Assembly (NCBI RefSeq): GCF_004217095.1
Contig: NZ_SHKO01000001.1
Span: 930,001 to 994,000 of the forward strand
Length of the DNA stretch: 64,000 nt
Direction of reading: 5' to 3'
Source of the DNA: Advenella incenata
GTDB taxonomy: Bacteria; Pseudomonadota; Gammaproteobacteria; Burkholderiales; Burkholderiaceae_B
Part shown: in pieces, positions 1 to 8,388 of the stretch
How positions within the stretch are numbered: the first letter of the stretch is position 1
How the letters are laid out: the number at the start of each line of letters is the position of its first letter
Position numbers and translations under genes: made by a program
The notes under the pieces: model-generated
Seen by the model: the letters and a program-made list of their open reading frames with translations, nothing else
Database searches by the model: none
What the model was told of the DNA's origin: nothing

Positions 1-55
1 TCGCTTTGAGTCGGTCTTCTCGCAATTGCGGCGCTCACTCTATCCAAAACAGATT

Positions 56-556
56 ATGTTCAGTTTCGATCATTCTTCCGGCTTTGAGTCGGTGCCGGCC
101 ATGTACGATACACTGGTTTCCCAGGCGCGCTCGCTGTTTGACGGCGAGCCCAGCCATATTGCCAACGCGGCCAATCTGGCGGCGCTGGTGTATCACACCG
201 TGCCCGATCTGAACTGGGCCGGCTTTTATTTTTACGACGGCAACGAGTTGGTGCTGGGGCCGTTCCAGGGGAAGATTGCCTGTGTGCGTATTGCGATGGG
301 AAAAGGCGTATGCGGCACGGCTGCCGCGACCGGCCAGGCTCAGCTTGTGCCTGACGTATTTGCCTTTGCTGGCCATATTGCCTGCGATGCGGCATCCCGC
401 TCGGAAGTTGTCATTCCCTTGTTCAGGGACGATAAACTGATCGGTGTCTGGGATGTGGACAGCCCCAAGCCCGACCGTTTTACCCAAGAGGATAAAGCCG
501 GTATGCAGGCGCTGTGCCAGGTGTGGCTGGATGCTTGCGGCGGCGCCAAAGCGTAG
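56..556 (+). CDS. msrC: Free methionine-R-sulfoxide reductase, GAF domain (fRMsr)
   Basis: A cytoplasmic single-GAF-domain protein of 166 residues that would reduce free L-methionine-(R)-sulfoxide with thioredoxin as electron donor. Three cysteines at residues 76, 86 and 110 keep the 10- and 24-residue spacing of the catalytic and resolving cysteines of E. coli fRMsr (Cys84, Cys94, Cys118), which separates it from sensory GAF domains. The ATG at 56 is chosen because the GAF homology begins just after it; an upstream in-frame start at 26 would only add ten residues. Upstream sequence is cut by the window edge, so operon structure on that side is unknown. Confidence 0.88.
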   Translation: MFSFDHSSGFESVPAMYDTLVSQARSLFDGEPSHIANAANLAALVYHTVPDLNWAGFYFYDGNELVLGPFQGKIACVRIAMGKGVCGTAAATGQAQLVPDVFAFAGHIACDAASRSEVVIPLFRDDKLIGVWDVDSPKPDRFTQEDKAGMQALCQVWLDACGGAKA

Positions 557-668
557 CCTGCTCGGATCGTGCACAGATAAACCCTTATTTGCCTGTGTTT
601 CGATTGAAATGTTCATGGAGATGTCCGTAAAATCCCCCCATTTCGTTAGTAACAAATAAAGGATAATA

Positions 669-1970
669 ATGCCGGACAAGATCGAGTTGATCGCAACGGT
701 GCTGTTTGCGATCGCCATTGTGCACACCTTTTCGGTGCCGTTTTTTGCCAGAAGAGCACATCGGGGCGGGCCGCACTCAGGCTTGTGGCATGCCTTTTCC
801 GAAGTGGAGGCCGTATTCGGCTTGTGGGCGGCCATTCTGATCATCTTCATGGGCGTGACCGGCGGCCTGGACAGCGCCGTCAAATATATGGACAGCCGAA
901 ACTTTACCGAGCCGCTGTTCGTATTTGCGATCATGGTTGTTGCTGCCAGCCGGCCTATCCTGGTCATGGTCGGCACAACGGTGCGCTTTCTGGCTCGTGT
1001 GCTGCCACTGCAGACCTCCATCGCCACCTTTTTGCTGACCCTGACGCTGGTGCCGCTGGCCGGCTCGTTTATTACCGAACCGGCGGCGATGACGCTGGCC
1101 GCCTTGCTGCTCAAGCGCGCGTTCTTTGATCACAGCAGCCATACCCGGTTCAAATACATGGCCGTGGGCGTGCTGTTTGTCAATATTTCCATCGGTGGAG
1201 TGCTTACTTCCTATGCCGCGCCGCCGGTGCTGATGGTCGCGGGCACATTTGGCTGGGATACCGTGTACATGGCCACCCATTTCGGCTGGAAAGCGGCGCT
1301 TGCGGTGGTGATCAACGCCAGCGTGCTTACTTTCTTGATGCGCAAGGAGCTGGTGGTGGCCGGCGAGCACGCGAATGAGCAGACCCGGAGCAATAGCGAC
1401 GAACGTGCGCCAATACCGTGGTTTGTCATTCTGATTCATCTGGCGTTTCTGGCCAGCATTGTGATTTTCGCGCACCATCCGGCTGTGTTCATCGGGTTGA
1501 TGATGCTGTTTGTTGGCTATTGCACTGCCTACGAACACTATCAGGACAAGCTGATGATCAAAGAGGCACTGATGGTAGCGTTCTTTCTGGCCGGCCTGAT
1601 TGTGCTGGGTGGGCTGCAGCAATGGTGGCTGCAGGATCTGCTTGCCGGGCTGTCGCCCGCGATGCTGTACTGGGGCGCAACGGCATTGACGGCAATTACT
1701 GATAACGCAGCATTAACCTATCTGGGCTCCCTGGTGGAAGGCACCAACGAGGTCTGGCGCTATATGCTGGTTGCCGGCGCGGTGACCGGCGGTGGTCTGA
1801 CCGTGATCGCCAATGCACCCAATCCGGCGGGCTTTTCCATCCTCAAGGGGTGTTTTCCCGATGAGGCGATCTCGCCCAAATACCTGCTGCTGGCAGCGCT
1901 GATTCCGACGCTGGTAGCCGCGGCCATGTTTTTGCTGCCTGTGCAACTTCTGGGAAATACAGGCTTGTAA
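669..1970 (+). CDS. Putative Na+/H+ antiporter family membrane protein (PF07399-like)
   Basis: A polytopic inner-membrane protein of 433 residues with about ten to twelve hydrophobic segments spread over its length. The overall pattern, with conserved glycine- and alanine-rich helices, an ITEPAAMTLAALLL segment near residue 140 and an ADNAALTYLGSL-like helix (TDNAALTYLGSL) near residue 345, fits the poorly characterised family annotated as putative Na+/H+ antiporter. A good ribosome binding site (AAAGGATAATA) lies directly before the ATG. It stands alone after msrC with a gap of about 110 bases. Ion specificity cannot be read from the sequence. Confidence 0.7.
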   Translation: MPDKIELIATVLFAIAIVHTFSVPFFARRAHRGGPHSGLWHAFSEVEAVFGLWAAILIIFMGVTGGLDSAVKYMDSRNFTEPLFVFAIMVVAASRPILVMVGTTVRFLARVLPLQTSIATFLLTLTLVPLAGSFITEPAAMTLAALLLKRAFFDHSSHTRFKYMAVGVLFVNISIGGVLTSYAAPPVLMVAGTFGWDTVYMATHFGWKAALAVVINASVLTFLMRKELVVAGEHANEQTRSNSDERAPIPWFVILIHLAFLASIVIFAHHPAVFIGLMMLFVGYCTAYEHYQDKLMIKEALMVAFFLAGLIVLGGLQQWWLQDLLAGLSPAMLYWGATALTAITDNAALTYLGSLVEGTNEVWRYMLVAGAVTGGGLTVIANAPNPAGFSILKGCFPDEAISPKYLLLAALIPTLVAAAMFLLPVQLLGNTGL

Positions 1971-2094
1971 ATTGCGATAAAATAAGGGGTTAATTTGGGG
2001 ATAAGTCCCGTGGGCTTCCCATTTGCGCCCCATTTTTGGGGTCGTCCCATTGCGGGTTTGTATCCCTTTTCACCTGTTTTTTTGCGAGTTCGTT

Positions 2095-2394
2095 GTGCCT
2101 ATTTATGCATATAAATGCAGCGCCTGCGGCCATGCCAAGGATGTGCTGCAAAAGATGTCCGATGCGCCACTGACCACCTGTCCCGAGTGTGGCCAGAGTA
2201 CGTTTTCCAAGCAGGTTACTGCTGCCGGCTTTCAGCTCAAGGGCTCTGGCTGGTATGTAACCGATTTCCGCGGCGGCGGCACCAATGGCGCCGGCAACGC
2301 TGCGGCCAAGTCCGACACGGGCAGTGCCGGTCAAAGCGCAGCTGCACCGGCAGCCGCGCCGACCCCATCCTCATCTGAAGGCAGCGCTGCATAA
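2095..2394 (+). CDS. FmdB family zinc ribbon protein
   Basis: A small 99-residue protein starting [12 protein letters not shown], the typical FmdB N-terminus. Four cysteines at residues 8, 11, 29 and 32 form two CxxC knuckles that would bind one zinc. The C-terminal third is a low-complexity Gly/Ala/Ser/Pro tail without recognisable fold. The GTG at 2095 is chosen because it places the family N-terminus at residue 1; a longer reading from 2023 adds a non-homologous leader. It lies 88 bases before aspS, and linkage of an fmdB-like gene with aspS is common in betaproteobacteria. Its molecular function is unknown. Confidence 0.85.
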   Translation: MPIYAYKCSACGHAKDVLQKMSDAPLTTCPECGQSTFSKQVTAAGFQLKGSGWYVTDFRGGGTNGAGNAAAKSDTGSAGQSAAAPAAAPTPSSSEGSAA

Positions 2395-2482
2395 TTTGCC
2401 GCCTGCCAGCGGCGGCGCAGTGCCTCTGGCCTGTGCCGCTTCAAGCGTTTACACAAAATCAAAGAATTTCGGAGCATTTTTC

Positions 2483-4276
2483 ATGCGTACCTGCTACACC
2501 GGTCAAGTCAGCCTTGATCAGCTGGATCAAACTGTTACCCTTTTCGGCTGGGTACATCGCCGTCGCGATCATGGTGGCGTGATTTTTATTGATCTGCGTG
2601 ACCGCGAAGGCATTGCACAGATTGTTTTTGATCCCGACAATGCGCAGGCCTTTGCAATAGCGGAAGAGATCCGTAACGAATACTGCATCCGTATCACCGG
2701 TCTGGTGCGCCGCCGCCCTGAAGGCACCTCCAACAAGGAGCTGGTCTCGGGCGAAATTGAAGTGCTGTGCCGCGAAGTCGAAGTGCTCAACGCGTCCGTC
2801 ACACCGCCGTTCCAACTTGATGACGAAAACCTGTCTGAAACGACTCGCCTGACGCATCGCGTCCTGGATCTGCGCCGCCCGCAAATGCAGCGCAACCTGA
2901 TGCTGCGCTATCGGGTTTCCATCGAAGTGCGCAAGTTCCTTGATGGGCTGGGGTTTATCGATATCGAAACACCCATGCTGACCAAAAGCACCCCCGAAGG
3001 CGCCCGCGACTATCTGGTGCCGTCACGGGTACATGACGGGCAGTTTTTTGCCCTGCCACAGTCGCCCCAACTGTTTAAGCAGATGCTGATGGTGGCCGGC
3101 TTTGACCGTTACTATCAGATCGTCAAATGCTTCCGCGACGAAGACCTGCGCGCCGATCGTCAGCCTGAATTCACACAGATCGATTGTGAAACCTCATTCC
3201 TGAACGAAGAAGAAATTCGTGAGATTTTTGAAGGCATGGTGCGCCATGTGTTCAAGCAGGTGCAGAACGTGGACCTGGATGCGCGCTTCCCGATCATGAG
3301 CTGGGACGAAGCCATGCGCCGTTTCGGTTCCGACAAGCCGGACATGCGTGTCAAGCTGGAGTTCACCGAGCTGACCGATGTGATGAAAGACGTTGAATTC
3401 AAGGTGTTCTCTGCTGCCGCGGTCCAGCCGGGTGGACGTGTCGTCGCATTGCGCGTACCCGGTGGCGCCGAGTTGTCACGCAAGGAAATTGACGACTACA
3501 CCCAGTTTGTCAGCATCTACGGCGCCAGGGGGCTGGCATGGATCAAGGTCAACGACCCGGCCAAGGGCCGCGAAGGCCTGCAGTCGCCGATCGTGAAAAA
3601 CCTGCATGACGCCGCGATCACTGAAATCCTGCAACGCTCGGGCGCTGCCGCCGGCGATATCATTTTCTTTGGCGCCGACAAGGCCAAAGTCGTGAACGAC
3701 GCCATGGGCGCCTTGCGTGTCAAGCTGGGCCACAGTGACTTTGCCAAGTCTACCGGCCTGTTCGAAAACAGCTGGAAGCCGTTGTGGGTGGTTGATTTCC
3801 CGATGTTCGAGTATGACGAACAAGAGGGTCGTTATTTCGCCGCGCATCACCCCTTTACCAGCCCGAAAGATGGCCACGAAGATTTTCTCAACACAGATCC
3901 ATCCAAGGCCTACGCCAAGGCATATGATTTGGTGCTCAACGGCTGGGAAATCGGCGGCGGCTCGGTCCGTATCCATCGTGAAGAAGTACAAAGCAAGGTA
4001 TTCCGTGCCCTGAACATCAGCGACGAAGAAGCCCGCGCCAAATTCGGCTTCCTGCTGGATGCGCTGCAGTATGGTGCGCCTCCGCATGGTGGCCTGGCCC
4101 TGGGGCTTGATCGCCTGGTAACCATGATGGCCGGCGCCGAATCGATTCGCGACGTGATTGCCTTTCCTAAAACACAACGCGCGCAGTGTCTGCTTACCCA
4201 GGCGCCATCGCCCGTCGACGAAAAGCAATTGCGTGAACTACATATTCGTTTGCGTAATAAAACAGTCGTCGAATAA
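2483..4276 (+). CDS. aspS: Aspartyl-tRNA synthetase
   Basis: A class II synthetase of 597 residues that charges tRNA-Asp with aspartate in the cytoplasm. An N-terminal OB-fold anticodon-binding domain (the [19 protein letters not shown] region) is followed by the catalytic core. Motif 2 sits around [18 protein letters not shown] and motif 3 around [14 protein letters not shown] bacterial-type GAD insertion lies between them, and the length matches bacterial AspRS. The ATG at 2483 is preceded by a GGAG ribosome binding site and begins at the conserved MRTCYTG. The longer reading from 2285 runs through the end of the FmdB gene and is not credible. A strong terminator follows directly. Confidence 0.97.
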   Translation: MRTCYTGQVSLDQLDQTVTLFGWVHRRRDHGGVIFIDLRDREGIAQIVFDPDNAQAFAIAEEIRNEYCIRITGLVRRRPEGTSNKELVSGEIEVLCREVEVLNASVTPPFQLDDENLSETTRLTHRVLDLRRPQMQRNLMLRYRVSIEVRKFLDGLGFIDIETPMLTKSTPEGARDYLVPSRVHDGQFFALPQSPQLFKQMLMVAGFDRYYQIVKCFRDEDLRADRQPEFTQIDCETSFLNEEEIREIFEGMVRHVFKQVQNVDLDARFPIMSWDEAMRRFGSDKPDMRVKLEFTELTDVMKDVEFKVFSAAAVQPGGRVVALRVPGGAELSRKEIDDYTQFVSIYGARGLAWIKVNDPAKGREGLQSPIVKNLHDAAITEILQRSGAAAGDIIFFGADKAKVVNDAMGALRVKLGHSDFAKSTGLFENSWKPLWVVDFPMFEYDEQEGRYFAAHHPFTSPKDGHEDFLNTDPSKAYAKAYDLVLNGWEIGGGSVRIHREEVQSKVFRALNISDEEARAKFGFLLDALQYGAPPHGGLALGLDRLVTMMAGAESIRDVIAFPKTQRAQCLLTQAPSPVDEKQLRELHIRLRNKTVVE

Positions 4277-4281
4277 GCCGG

Positions 4282-4315
4282 AAAAAAAGCCAGAATCTGA
4301 TTCTGGCTTTTTTTT
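4282..4315 (+). terminator. Rho-independent terminator of aspS
   Basis: A nine-base-pair stem AAGCCAGAA / TTCTGGCTT with a five-base loop is followed by a run of eight T and begins six bases after the aspS stop codon. A run of A before the stem could also let it act weakly in the other direction. Confidence 0.9.
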
Positions 4316-4369
4316 CGTCCATTTGCGACATGTGTCTGTTGCGCCACTGCGTAACCAGATCAGTGGGCC

Positions 4370-4375
4370 TATAAT
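4370..4375 (+). promoter_or_regulatory. Candidate -10 element upstream of the hydroxybutyrate dehydrogenase gene
   Basis: A perfect TATAAT lies 107 bases before the ATG at 4482, downstream of the aspS terminator. No convincing -35 hexamer is found at the right distance (CTGCGT at 17 bases), so the call rests on the -10 match and location only. Confidence 0.4.
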
Positions 4376-4481
4376 TTTGTTATTCTGCTGTTCAGTTCCT
4401 ATTTGTTTATACGCCAGTGGCAAGGACTTGCTTTCGGGCGAGTACCCGCCACCCGTTCATTGAAATTTCAGGAGAGACGTA

Positions 4482-5279
4482 ATGACAACCGAAGTACAAA
4501 CCTCACTCGCCGGCAAAGTGGCATTGGTTACCGGCGCGGCCAGTGGCCTGGGCAAGGAAATTGCCGAAACCTATGCCAAGGCTGGTGCCGCAGTGGGCAT
4601 TGCAGACCTGAATCTGGACGGTGCCAACAAGGTGGCAGAGCAAATTAACGCTGCGGGCGGAAAAGCCTTCGGCATCGCCATGGACGTGACCGACGAGGCG
4701 CAGGTCAACAAGGGTGTGGACGATCTTGTCGCACACTTTGGCGCGCTGGACATTCTGGTGTCAAATGCAGGCATTCAGACCATCGAATCTATCGACAAGT
4801 TCGAGTTTGCAAAGTGGAAGAAGATGCTGGCCATTCATTTGGATGGCGCATTCCTGACCACCAAGGCGGCCCTGCAACACATGTATAAGGCCAAAAAAGG
4901 GGTGGTCATTTATATGGGATCGGTGCATTCGCATGAGGCCTCAAAACTGAAAGCCCCTTATGTGACTGCAAAGCACGGCCTGTTGGGGCTGGCCCGGGTG
5001 CTGGCCAAAGAGGGCGCTGCTCACAATGTGCGCTCGCATGTGATTTGCCCTGGTTTTGTGCGCACGCCGATCGTGGAAAAACAGATTCCTGAGCAGGCCA
5101 AGGAATTGGGTATTTCGGAAGAAGAAGTGGTCAAGAACGTGATGCTGGCCGGTACCGTGGACGGTGAATTTACGACGCCGCAAGATATCGCCCAGACTGC
5201 CCTGTTTCTGGCCGCGTTTCCTAATAACGCGCTTACCGGTCAATCGGTCGTGGTCAGCCACGGCTGGTTCATGCAGTAA
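4482..5279 (+). CDS. bdhA: 3-hydroxybutyrate dehydrogenase (short-chain dehydrogenase)
   Basis: A 265-residue cytoplasmic SDR enzyme interconverting (R)-3-hydroxybutyrate and acetoacetate with NAD. It has the nucleotide-binding TGAASGLG at residues 17-24, the NAG motif at 95-97, and a catalytic serine 147, tyrosine 160 and lysine 164 in the YxxxK arrangement. The [18 protein letters not shown] and C-terminal SHGWFMQ segments are typical of 3-hydroxybutyrate dehydrogenases rather than generic SDRs. A clear AGGAGAG ribosome binding site precedes the ATG. The patatin gene starts nine bases after its stop, so the two are probably co-transcribed, pointing to polyhydroxybutyrate or ketone-body metabolism. 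Confidence 0.9.
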   Translation: MTTEVQTSLAGKVALVTGAASGLGKEIAETYAKAGAAVGIADLNLDGANKVAEQINAAGGKAFGIAMDVTDEAQVNKGVDDLVAHFGALDILVSNAGIQTIESIDKFEFAKWKKMLAIHLDGAFLTTKAALQHMYKAKKGVVIYMGSVHSHEASKLKAPYVTAKHGLLGLARVLAKEGAAHNVRSHVICPGFVRTPIVEKQIPEQAKELGISEEEVVKNVMLAGTVDGEFTTPQDIAQTALFLAAFPNNALTGQSVVVSHGWFMQ

Positions 5280-5287
5280 GGCATATC

Positions 5288-6457
5288 ATGGTTCAGTTGC
5301 CCGAGTACGAGCGGATTGCGCTGGTTTTGCAGGGGGGCGGTGCGCTCGGCGCATACCAGGCCGGCGTATTCGAAGGCCTGGAGCAGGCGGGGATAGAACC
5401 CAACTGGATTTCAGGCATTTCCATTGGCGCGCTTAACACCGCCATCATTGCCGGAAACCCACCGGGTAAACGCGCGCAACGACTGCGTGAGTTCTGGGAT
5501 ACCATCTGCCAGCCCAATAATGGTTTTGGTCTGATGCCGTGGGTGGAGCAAAGCCTGTTCCAGCTCAATGACCTGGCCCGGAGCAGTTTGTCGGCCATGT
5601 ATGGCATGTCTGCCATGATGGATGGGCAAAAAGGCTTTTTCACGCCGCGCTTTCCGCCGCCCTCGCTGTATACGAAAGGCAGTGTCGAGAACATCGGTTT
5701 TTATGATATGGCGCCATTGCGCGAGACGCTTGAACGGCTGTGTGATTTTGACCTGATCAACCAGGGGCATCTGAACGTGTCGGTCGGCGCAGTGAACGTG
5801 CGCACCGGCAACTTCACCTATTTCTGCAACGACAGGCACCGCCTGACAGCGGCGCATTTCATGGCTTCCGGCGCATTGCCGCCAGCCTTTGCGCCGGTTC
5901 TGATCGATGGCGAATATTACTGGGATGGCGGTATCATGTCCAACACGCCGCTTGGCTATGTGCTGGACGCGCAAGTGAACGCCGACACCCTGGTCTTCCA
6001 GGTGGATTTATGGAGTGCCCGCGGGCATTTGCCGGATAATATGCTGCAGGTCTATGACCGGGTCAAGGAAATCCAGTACTCCAGCCGTACCCGGCTCGTG
6101 ACTAATCAATGGGCACGTATGCAGCGCATGCGCTCGGTCATGGCCAAAGTGCTGGAGCAGTTGCCAGACAAGCACAGCCTGGATGCGGAAACCCTGGATA
6201 TGGCCCGGGCCATTGCCGACAGCAAGCACTGCAATGTGATTCAGCTTATTTACCGTGATCGCGAGTACGAGTCGTACAACAAGGATTATCAGTTCGGTGT
6301 GAGTGCAATGCGCGATCACTGGAAATCCGGGCTTAAGGATATTCGCAATACGCTATCGCATCCCGACTATCTTGCCATGCCCGATAATGATATTTCATTT
6401 GTGACGCATGACATTCATCGCAATCAAAGCGAAGCAGCCAGCAAGAAAAAATTCTGA
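5288..6457 (+). CDS. Patatin-like phospholipase with DUF3734 C-terminus
   Basis: A 389-residue serine acyl hydrolase. It has the patatin oxyanion motif GGGALGAYQ near residues 16-24, the nucleophile elbow GISIG at 43-47 with serine 45, and the catalytic aspartate in DGG at 213-215. The C-terminal third after about residue 240 matches the DUF3734 extension seen with many proteobacterial patatins. No signal peptide or transmembrane segment is evident. The gene starts nine bases after bdhA, so a role in hydrolysing a lipid or short polyester connected to 3-hydroxybutyrate turnover is plausible, but the substrate is inference only. Confidence 0.85.
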   Translation: MVQLPEYERIALVLQGGGALGAYQAGVFEGLEQAGIEPNWISGISIGALNTAIIAGNPPGKRAQRLREFWDTICQPNNGFGLMPWVEQSLFQLNDLARSSLSAMYGMSAMMDGQKGFFTPRFPPPSLYTKGSVENIGFYDMAPLRETLERLCDFDLINQGHLNVSVGAVNVRTGNFTYFCNDRHRLTAAHFMASGALPPAFAPVLIDGEYYWDGGIMSNTPLGYVLDAQVNADTLVFQVDLWSARGHLPDNMLQVYDRVKEIQYSSRTRLVTNQWARMQRMRSVMAKVLEQLPDKHSLDAETLDMARAIADSKHCNVIQLIYRDREYESYNKDYQFGVSAMRDHWKSGLKDIRNTLSHPDYLAMPDNDISFVTHDIHRNQSEAASKKKF

Positions 6458-6464
6458 ATTGAAA

Positions 6465-6483
6465 ACGGGGCCTAACGCCCCGT
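6465..6483. terminator. Hairpin between convergent genes, probable shared terminator
   Basis: A seven-base-pair GC-rich stem ACGGGGC / GCCCCGT with a CTAAC loop lies eight bases after the patatin stop and 34 bases from the 3' end of the convergent zinc peptidase gene. The T-run is short (CTT), so termination efficiency is uncertain; A-rich sequence on the left supplies T residues for the minus-strand transcript. Confidence 0.6.
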
Positions 6484-6516
6484 CTTGGTGATGTTCAAAT
6501 GATCAAAGCGGTAGCG

Positions 6517-7386
6517 TCACTGCTGCGCAAACGTATTGCACTGTTTCATATCGCCACCGGCCAGGCCGCGCTTGAACCAGCTCATGCGCTGCTCTGAAGA
6601 GCCATGCGTAAAGGAGTCAGGCACCACATAACCCTGGGCCTGCTTCTGGATATGATCGTCACCAACCGCTGCGGCAGCGTTCATGGCTTCCTCGATGTCG
6701 CCGTCTTCAATAATCGTGCCTTCTTTCTGCAGCTCATGTGCCCAGATACCTGCAAAGCAGTCTGCCTGCAGCTCCACGCGCACCGACAGATCGTTGGCCT
6801 GGCGCTCGTTCATTGAGCTGCGCGCCTGGGCCATTTTATCCATGACGCCCAGCAGATTCTGCACATGATGCCCAACTTCGTGAGCCAGTACATAGCCCTG
6901 TGCAAAGTCGCCCTGAACCCCCATTTGCGCGCCCATTTGATGAAAGAAGCTCATGTCCAGGTAGACCTTGCGATCCTCAGGGCAATAAAACGGCCCCATC
7001 GCTGCCTGACCCACGCCGCAGGCGGAGCGGGTGGCGCCGGAGTAGAGTACCAGTGCCGGATTCTGATAGGTGCCACCATTCTGCTTGAAAATGCCAGTCC
7101 AGACGTTTTCGGTGGTTTTGAGCACCTTGGAAATAAATACTTTGTCCTTGTCATTGGCAACCGGCTGGCCGGCTTGCTGTGACTGGCCGGCGGGCTCTTG
7201 CATGATATCGCCACCGCCCAGAATGGTCATCGGATTGATGCCCAGAAAATACCAGGCGGCCAGTGCGACGACGATTGTGCCGATGCCGATCTTGCCCCCT
7301 CCCAGCCGCATGCCACCACGGCCACCGCCGCCGGACCCACGGCGGTCTTCCACATTGCTGCTTTGTTCCTGATCGTCTAATCGCAT
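6517..7386 (-). CDS. Neutral zinc metallopeptidase (YpfJ / PF04228 family)
   Basis: A 289-residue membrane-anchored protein. A glycine- and arginine-rich N-terminus (residues 17-32) precedes one transmembrane helix at about 33-49. A periplasmic domain follows, carrying the HEVGH zinc motif at residues 169-173 and downstream DxxAGxWA-like sequence (DCFAGIWAHE) that supplies the third ligand region. Family members are predicted metallopeptidases of unknown substrate. The start at 7386 follows an AGAGGG ribosome binding site; the longer reading from 7416 adds ten unsupported residues. It is monocistronic and convergent with the patatin gene. Confidence 0.88.
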   Translation of the reverse strand: MRLDDQEQSSNVEDRRGSGGGGRGGMRLGGGKIGIGTIVVALAAWYFLGINPMTILGGGDIMQEPAGQSQQAGQPVANDKDKVFISKVLKTTENVWTGIFKQNGGTYQNPALVLYSGATRSACGVGQAAMGPFYCPEDRKVYLDMSFFHQMGAQMGVQGDFAQGYVLAHEVGHHVQNLLGVMDKMAQARSSMNERQANDLSVRVELQADCFAGIWAHELQKEGTIIEDGDIEEAMNAAAAVGDDHIQKQAQGYVVPDSFTHGSSEQRMSWFKRGLAGGDMKQCNTFAQQ

Positions 7387-7455
7387 CTTGATCCCTCTGT
7401 TGCAAGCCCACCGCAAATGAAACAGGCAGGTTGTTTTTTATTTGAAATTTTATGA

Positions 7456-7484
7456 CTGCGCCCCGATTTTATACGGGAACGCAG
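7456..7484 (-). other. Imperfect hairpin in the leader of the zinc peptidase gene
   Basis: CTGCG / CGCAG outer arms and CCCG / CGGG inner arms fold with a small bulge about 70 bases upstream of the peptidase start. It could be a leader structure or a protein-binding palindrome. There is no evidence for its role, and no riboswitch class is recognised. Confidence 0.3.
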
Positions 7485-7595
7485 GGTAAATTGCGGCAAA
7501 TCACGTAACCGAATGCAAGATCTGCAGCGCAGCTCAAATCGCATGGGGTGCCCGGTTGTCATTCTTTTGCGGGTTTTCACGATTAAAATAGGAAC

Positions 7596-7745
7596 ATGAA
7601 AAATATGTTCAATTGTGTTGTTGTTGGCGCGCCGGGTTCTCCGGGCGATCGTTATGTGAATGGTGGATGCTGGCAGGCCTGGCCACAGGCCATCGTTGCC
7701 GAGCGGCCAGTCCTTTGCCATGAGGGGCGCCGCCATCATGGGTGA
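7596..7745 (+). CDS. Possible 49-residue leader ORF overlapping the M50-like gene
   Basis: A short reading frame starting at ATG 7596 (or ATG 7605, which has GGA ten bases upstream) ends with a TGA at 7743-7745, eight bases inside the start of the M50-like gene. It holds two cysteines near residues 7 and 25 and no recognised domain. The overlap would allow translational coupling. The product resembles nothing I know, so it could be chance. It occupies most of an otherwise gene-free 351-base stretch (7387-7737). Confidence 0.25.
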   Translation: MKNMFNCVVVGAPGSPGDRYVNGGCWQAWPQAIVAERPVLCHEGRRHHG

Positions 7746-8379
7746 CATTATCCGTGCCATTACCATTTACGCCATTCCGCTGATTTTTGCCATTACGCTG
7801 GCCGAAGCGGCACGCGGCTTTGTCGCCCACAAGCTGGGGGACCGCACGGCAATGATGCTGGGTCGTCTTACCCTTAACCCTGCCAAGCATATCGATCCCA
7901 TCGGCACCATTCTTGTGCCCTTGTTGCTGATCGCCGCCAATCCGGGTTTTGTGGTGGGCTGGCCCAAGCCGATTCCGGTGAACGAGTCGCACTTTGCCAA
8001 CCCGAAGCGCGACAGTATCCTGCTGGCGCTGGCCAGACCGCTGGCCAATCTGCTGATGGGCATTTTGTGGGTGATCACGGCGCGTGTGCTGCTGGGCTTT
8101 GGTCTGCTGGACAGTTATTGGTGGAAGGTGGCAATCGCCGGCTTTACGCTCAATATCTTCCTGATGGTCTTTAACCTGCTGCCCATTCCGCCTATGGACG
8201 GCAGCCGCATCATTGCCGGATTCCTGCCGCCGAAGTGGGCCATTGCCTATCAGCGGCTGGAGCCCTACGGGTTTTTCATTGTGCTTGGCCTGATCGCTTT
8301 TGGTCTGTTGCAGGTTGTGCTTTTGCCGGTTATCAGTGTGGTGCTTGAACTGCTTGGGCGTCTGTTTCTGTTCGGATAA
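7738..8379 (+). CDS. M50 site-2-protease-like membrane protein lacking the HExxH zinc motif
   Basis: A 213-residue polytopic protein homologous to the short rhomboid-independent M50 peptidases (YwhC/site-2 protease group). The first helix reads ITLAEAARGFVA where active relatives have ITLHEAAHG: both zinc-binding histidines are replaced, by alanine 22 and arginine 26, while glutamate 23 remains. The GPxxN segment is changed to ARPLANLL near residue 99. The C-terminal NLLPIPPMDGSR loop with aspartate 154 is kept. It is therefore probably proteolytically inactive, perhaps a binding or regulatory pseudoprotease. The ATG at 7738 has GAGGGG about ten bases upstream. The EEP gene follows nine bases after the stop. 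Confidence 0.82.
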   Translation: MGDIIRAITIYAIPLIFAITLAEAARGFVAHKLGDRTAMMLGRLTLNPAKHIDPIGTILVPLLLIAANPGFVVGWPKPIPVNESHFANPKRDSILLALARPLANLLMGILWVITARVLLGFGLLDSYWWKVAIAGFTLNIFLMVFNLLPIPPMDGSRIIAGFLPPKWAIAYQRLEPYGFFIVLGLIAFGLLQVVLLPVISVVLELLGRLFLFG

Positions 8380-8388
8380 GAATAAATC

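Noticed and set aside
35-1114. A 359-codon minus-strand open frame across msrC and the antiporter gene
   Set aside because: Antisense shadow of two recognisable plus-strand genes; its product is low-complexity and lacks any family motif.
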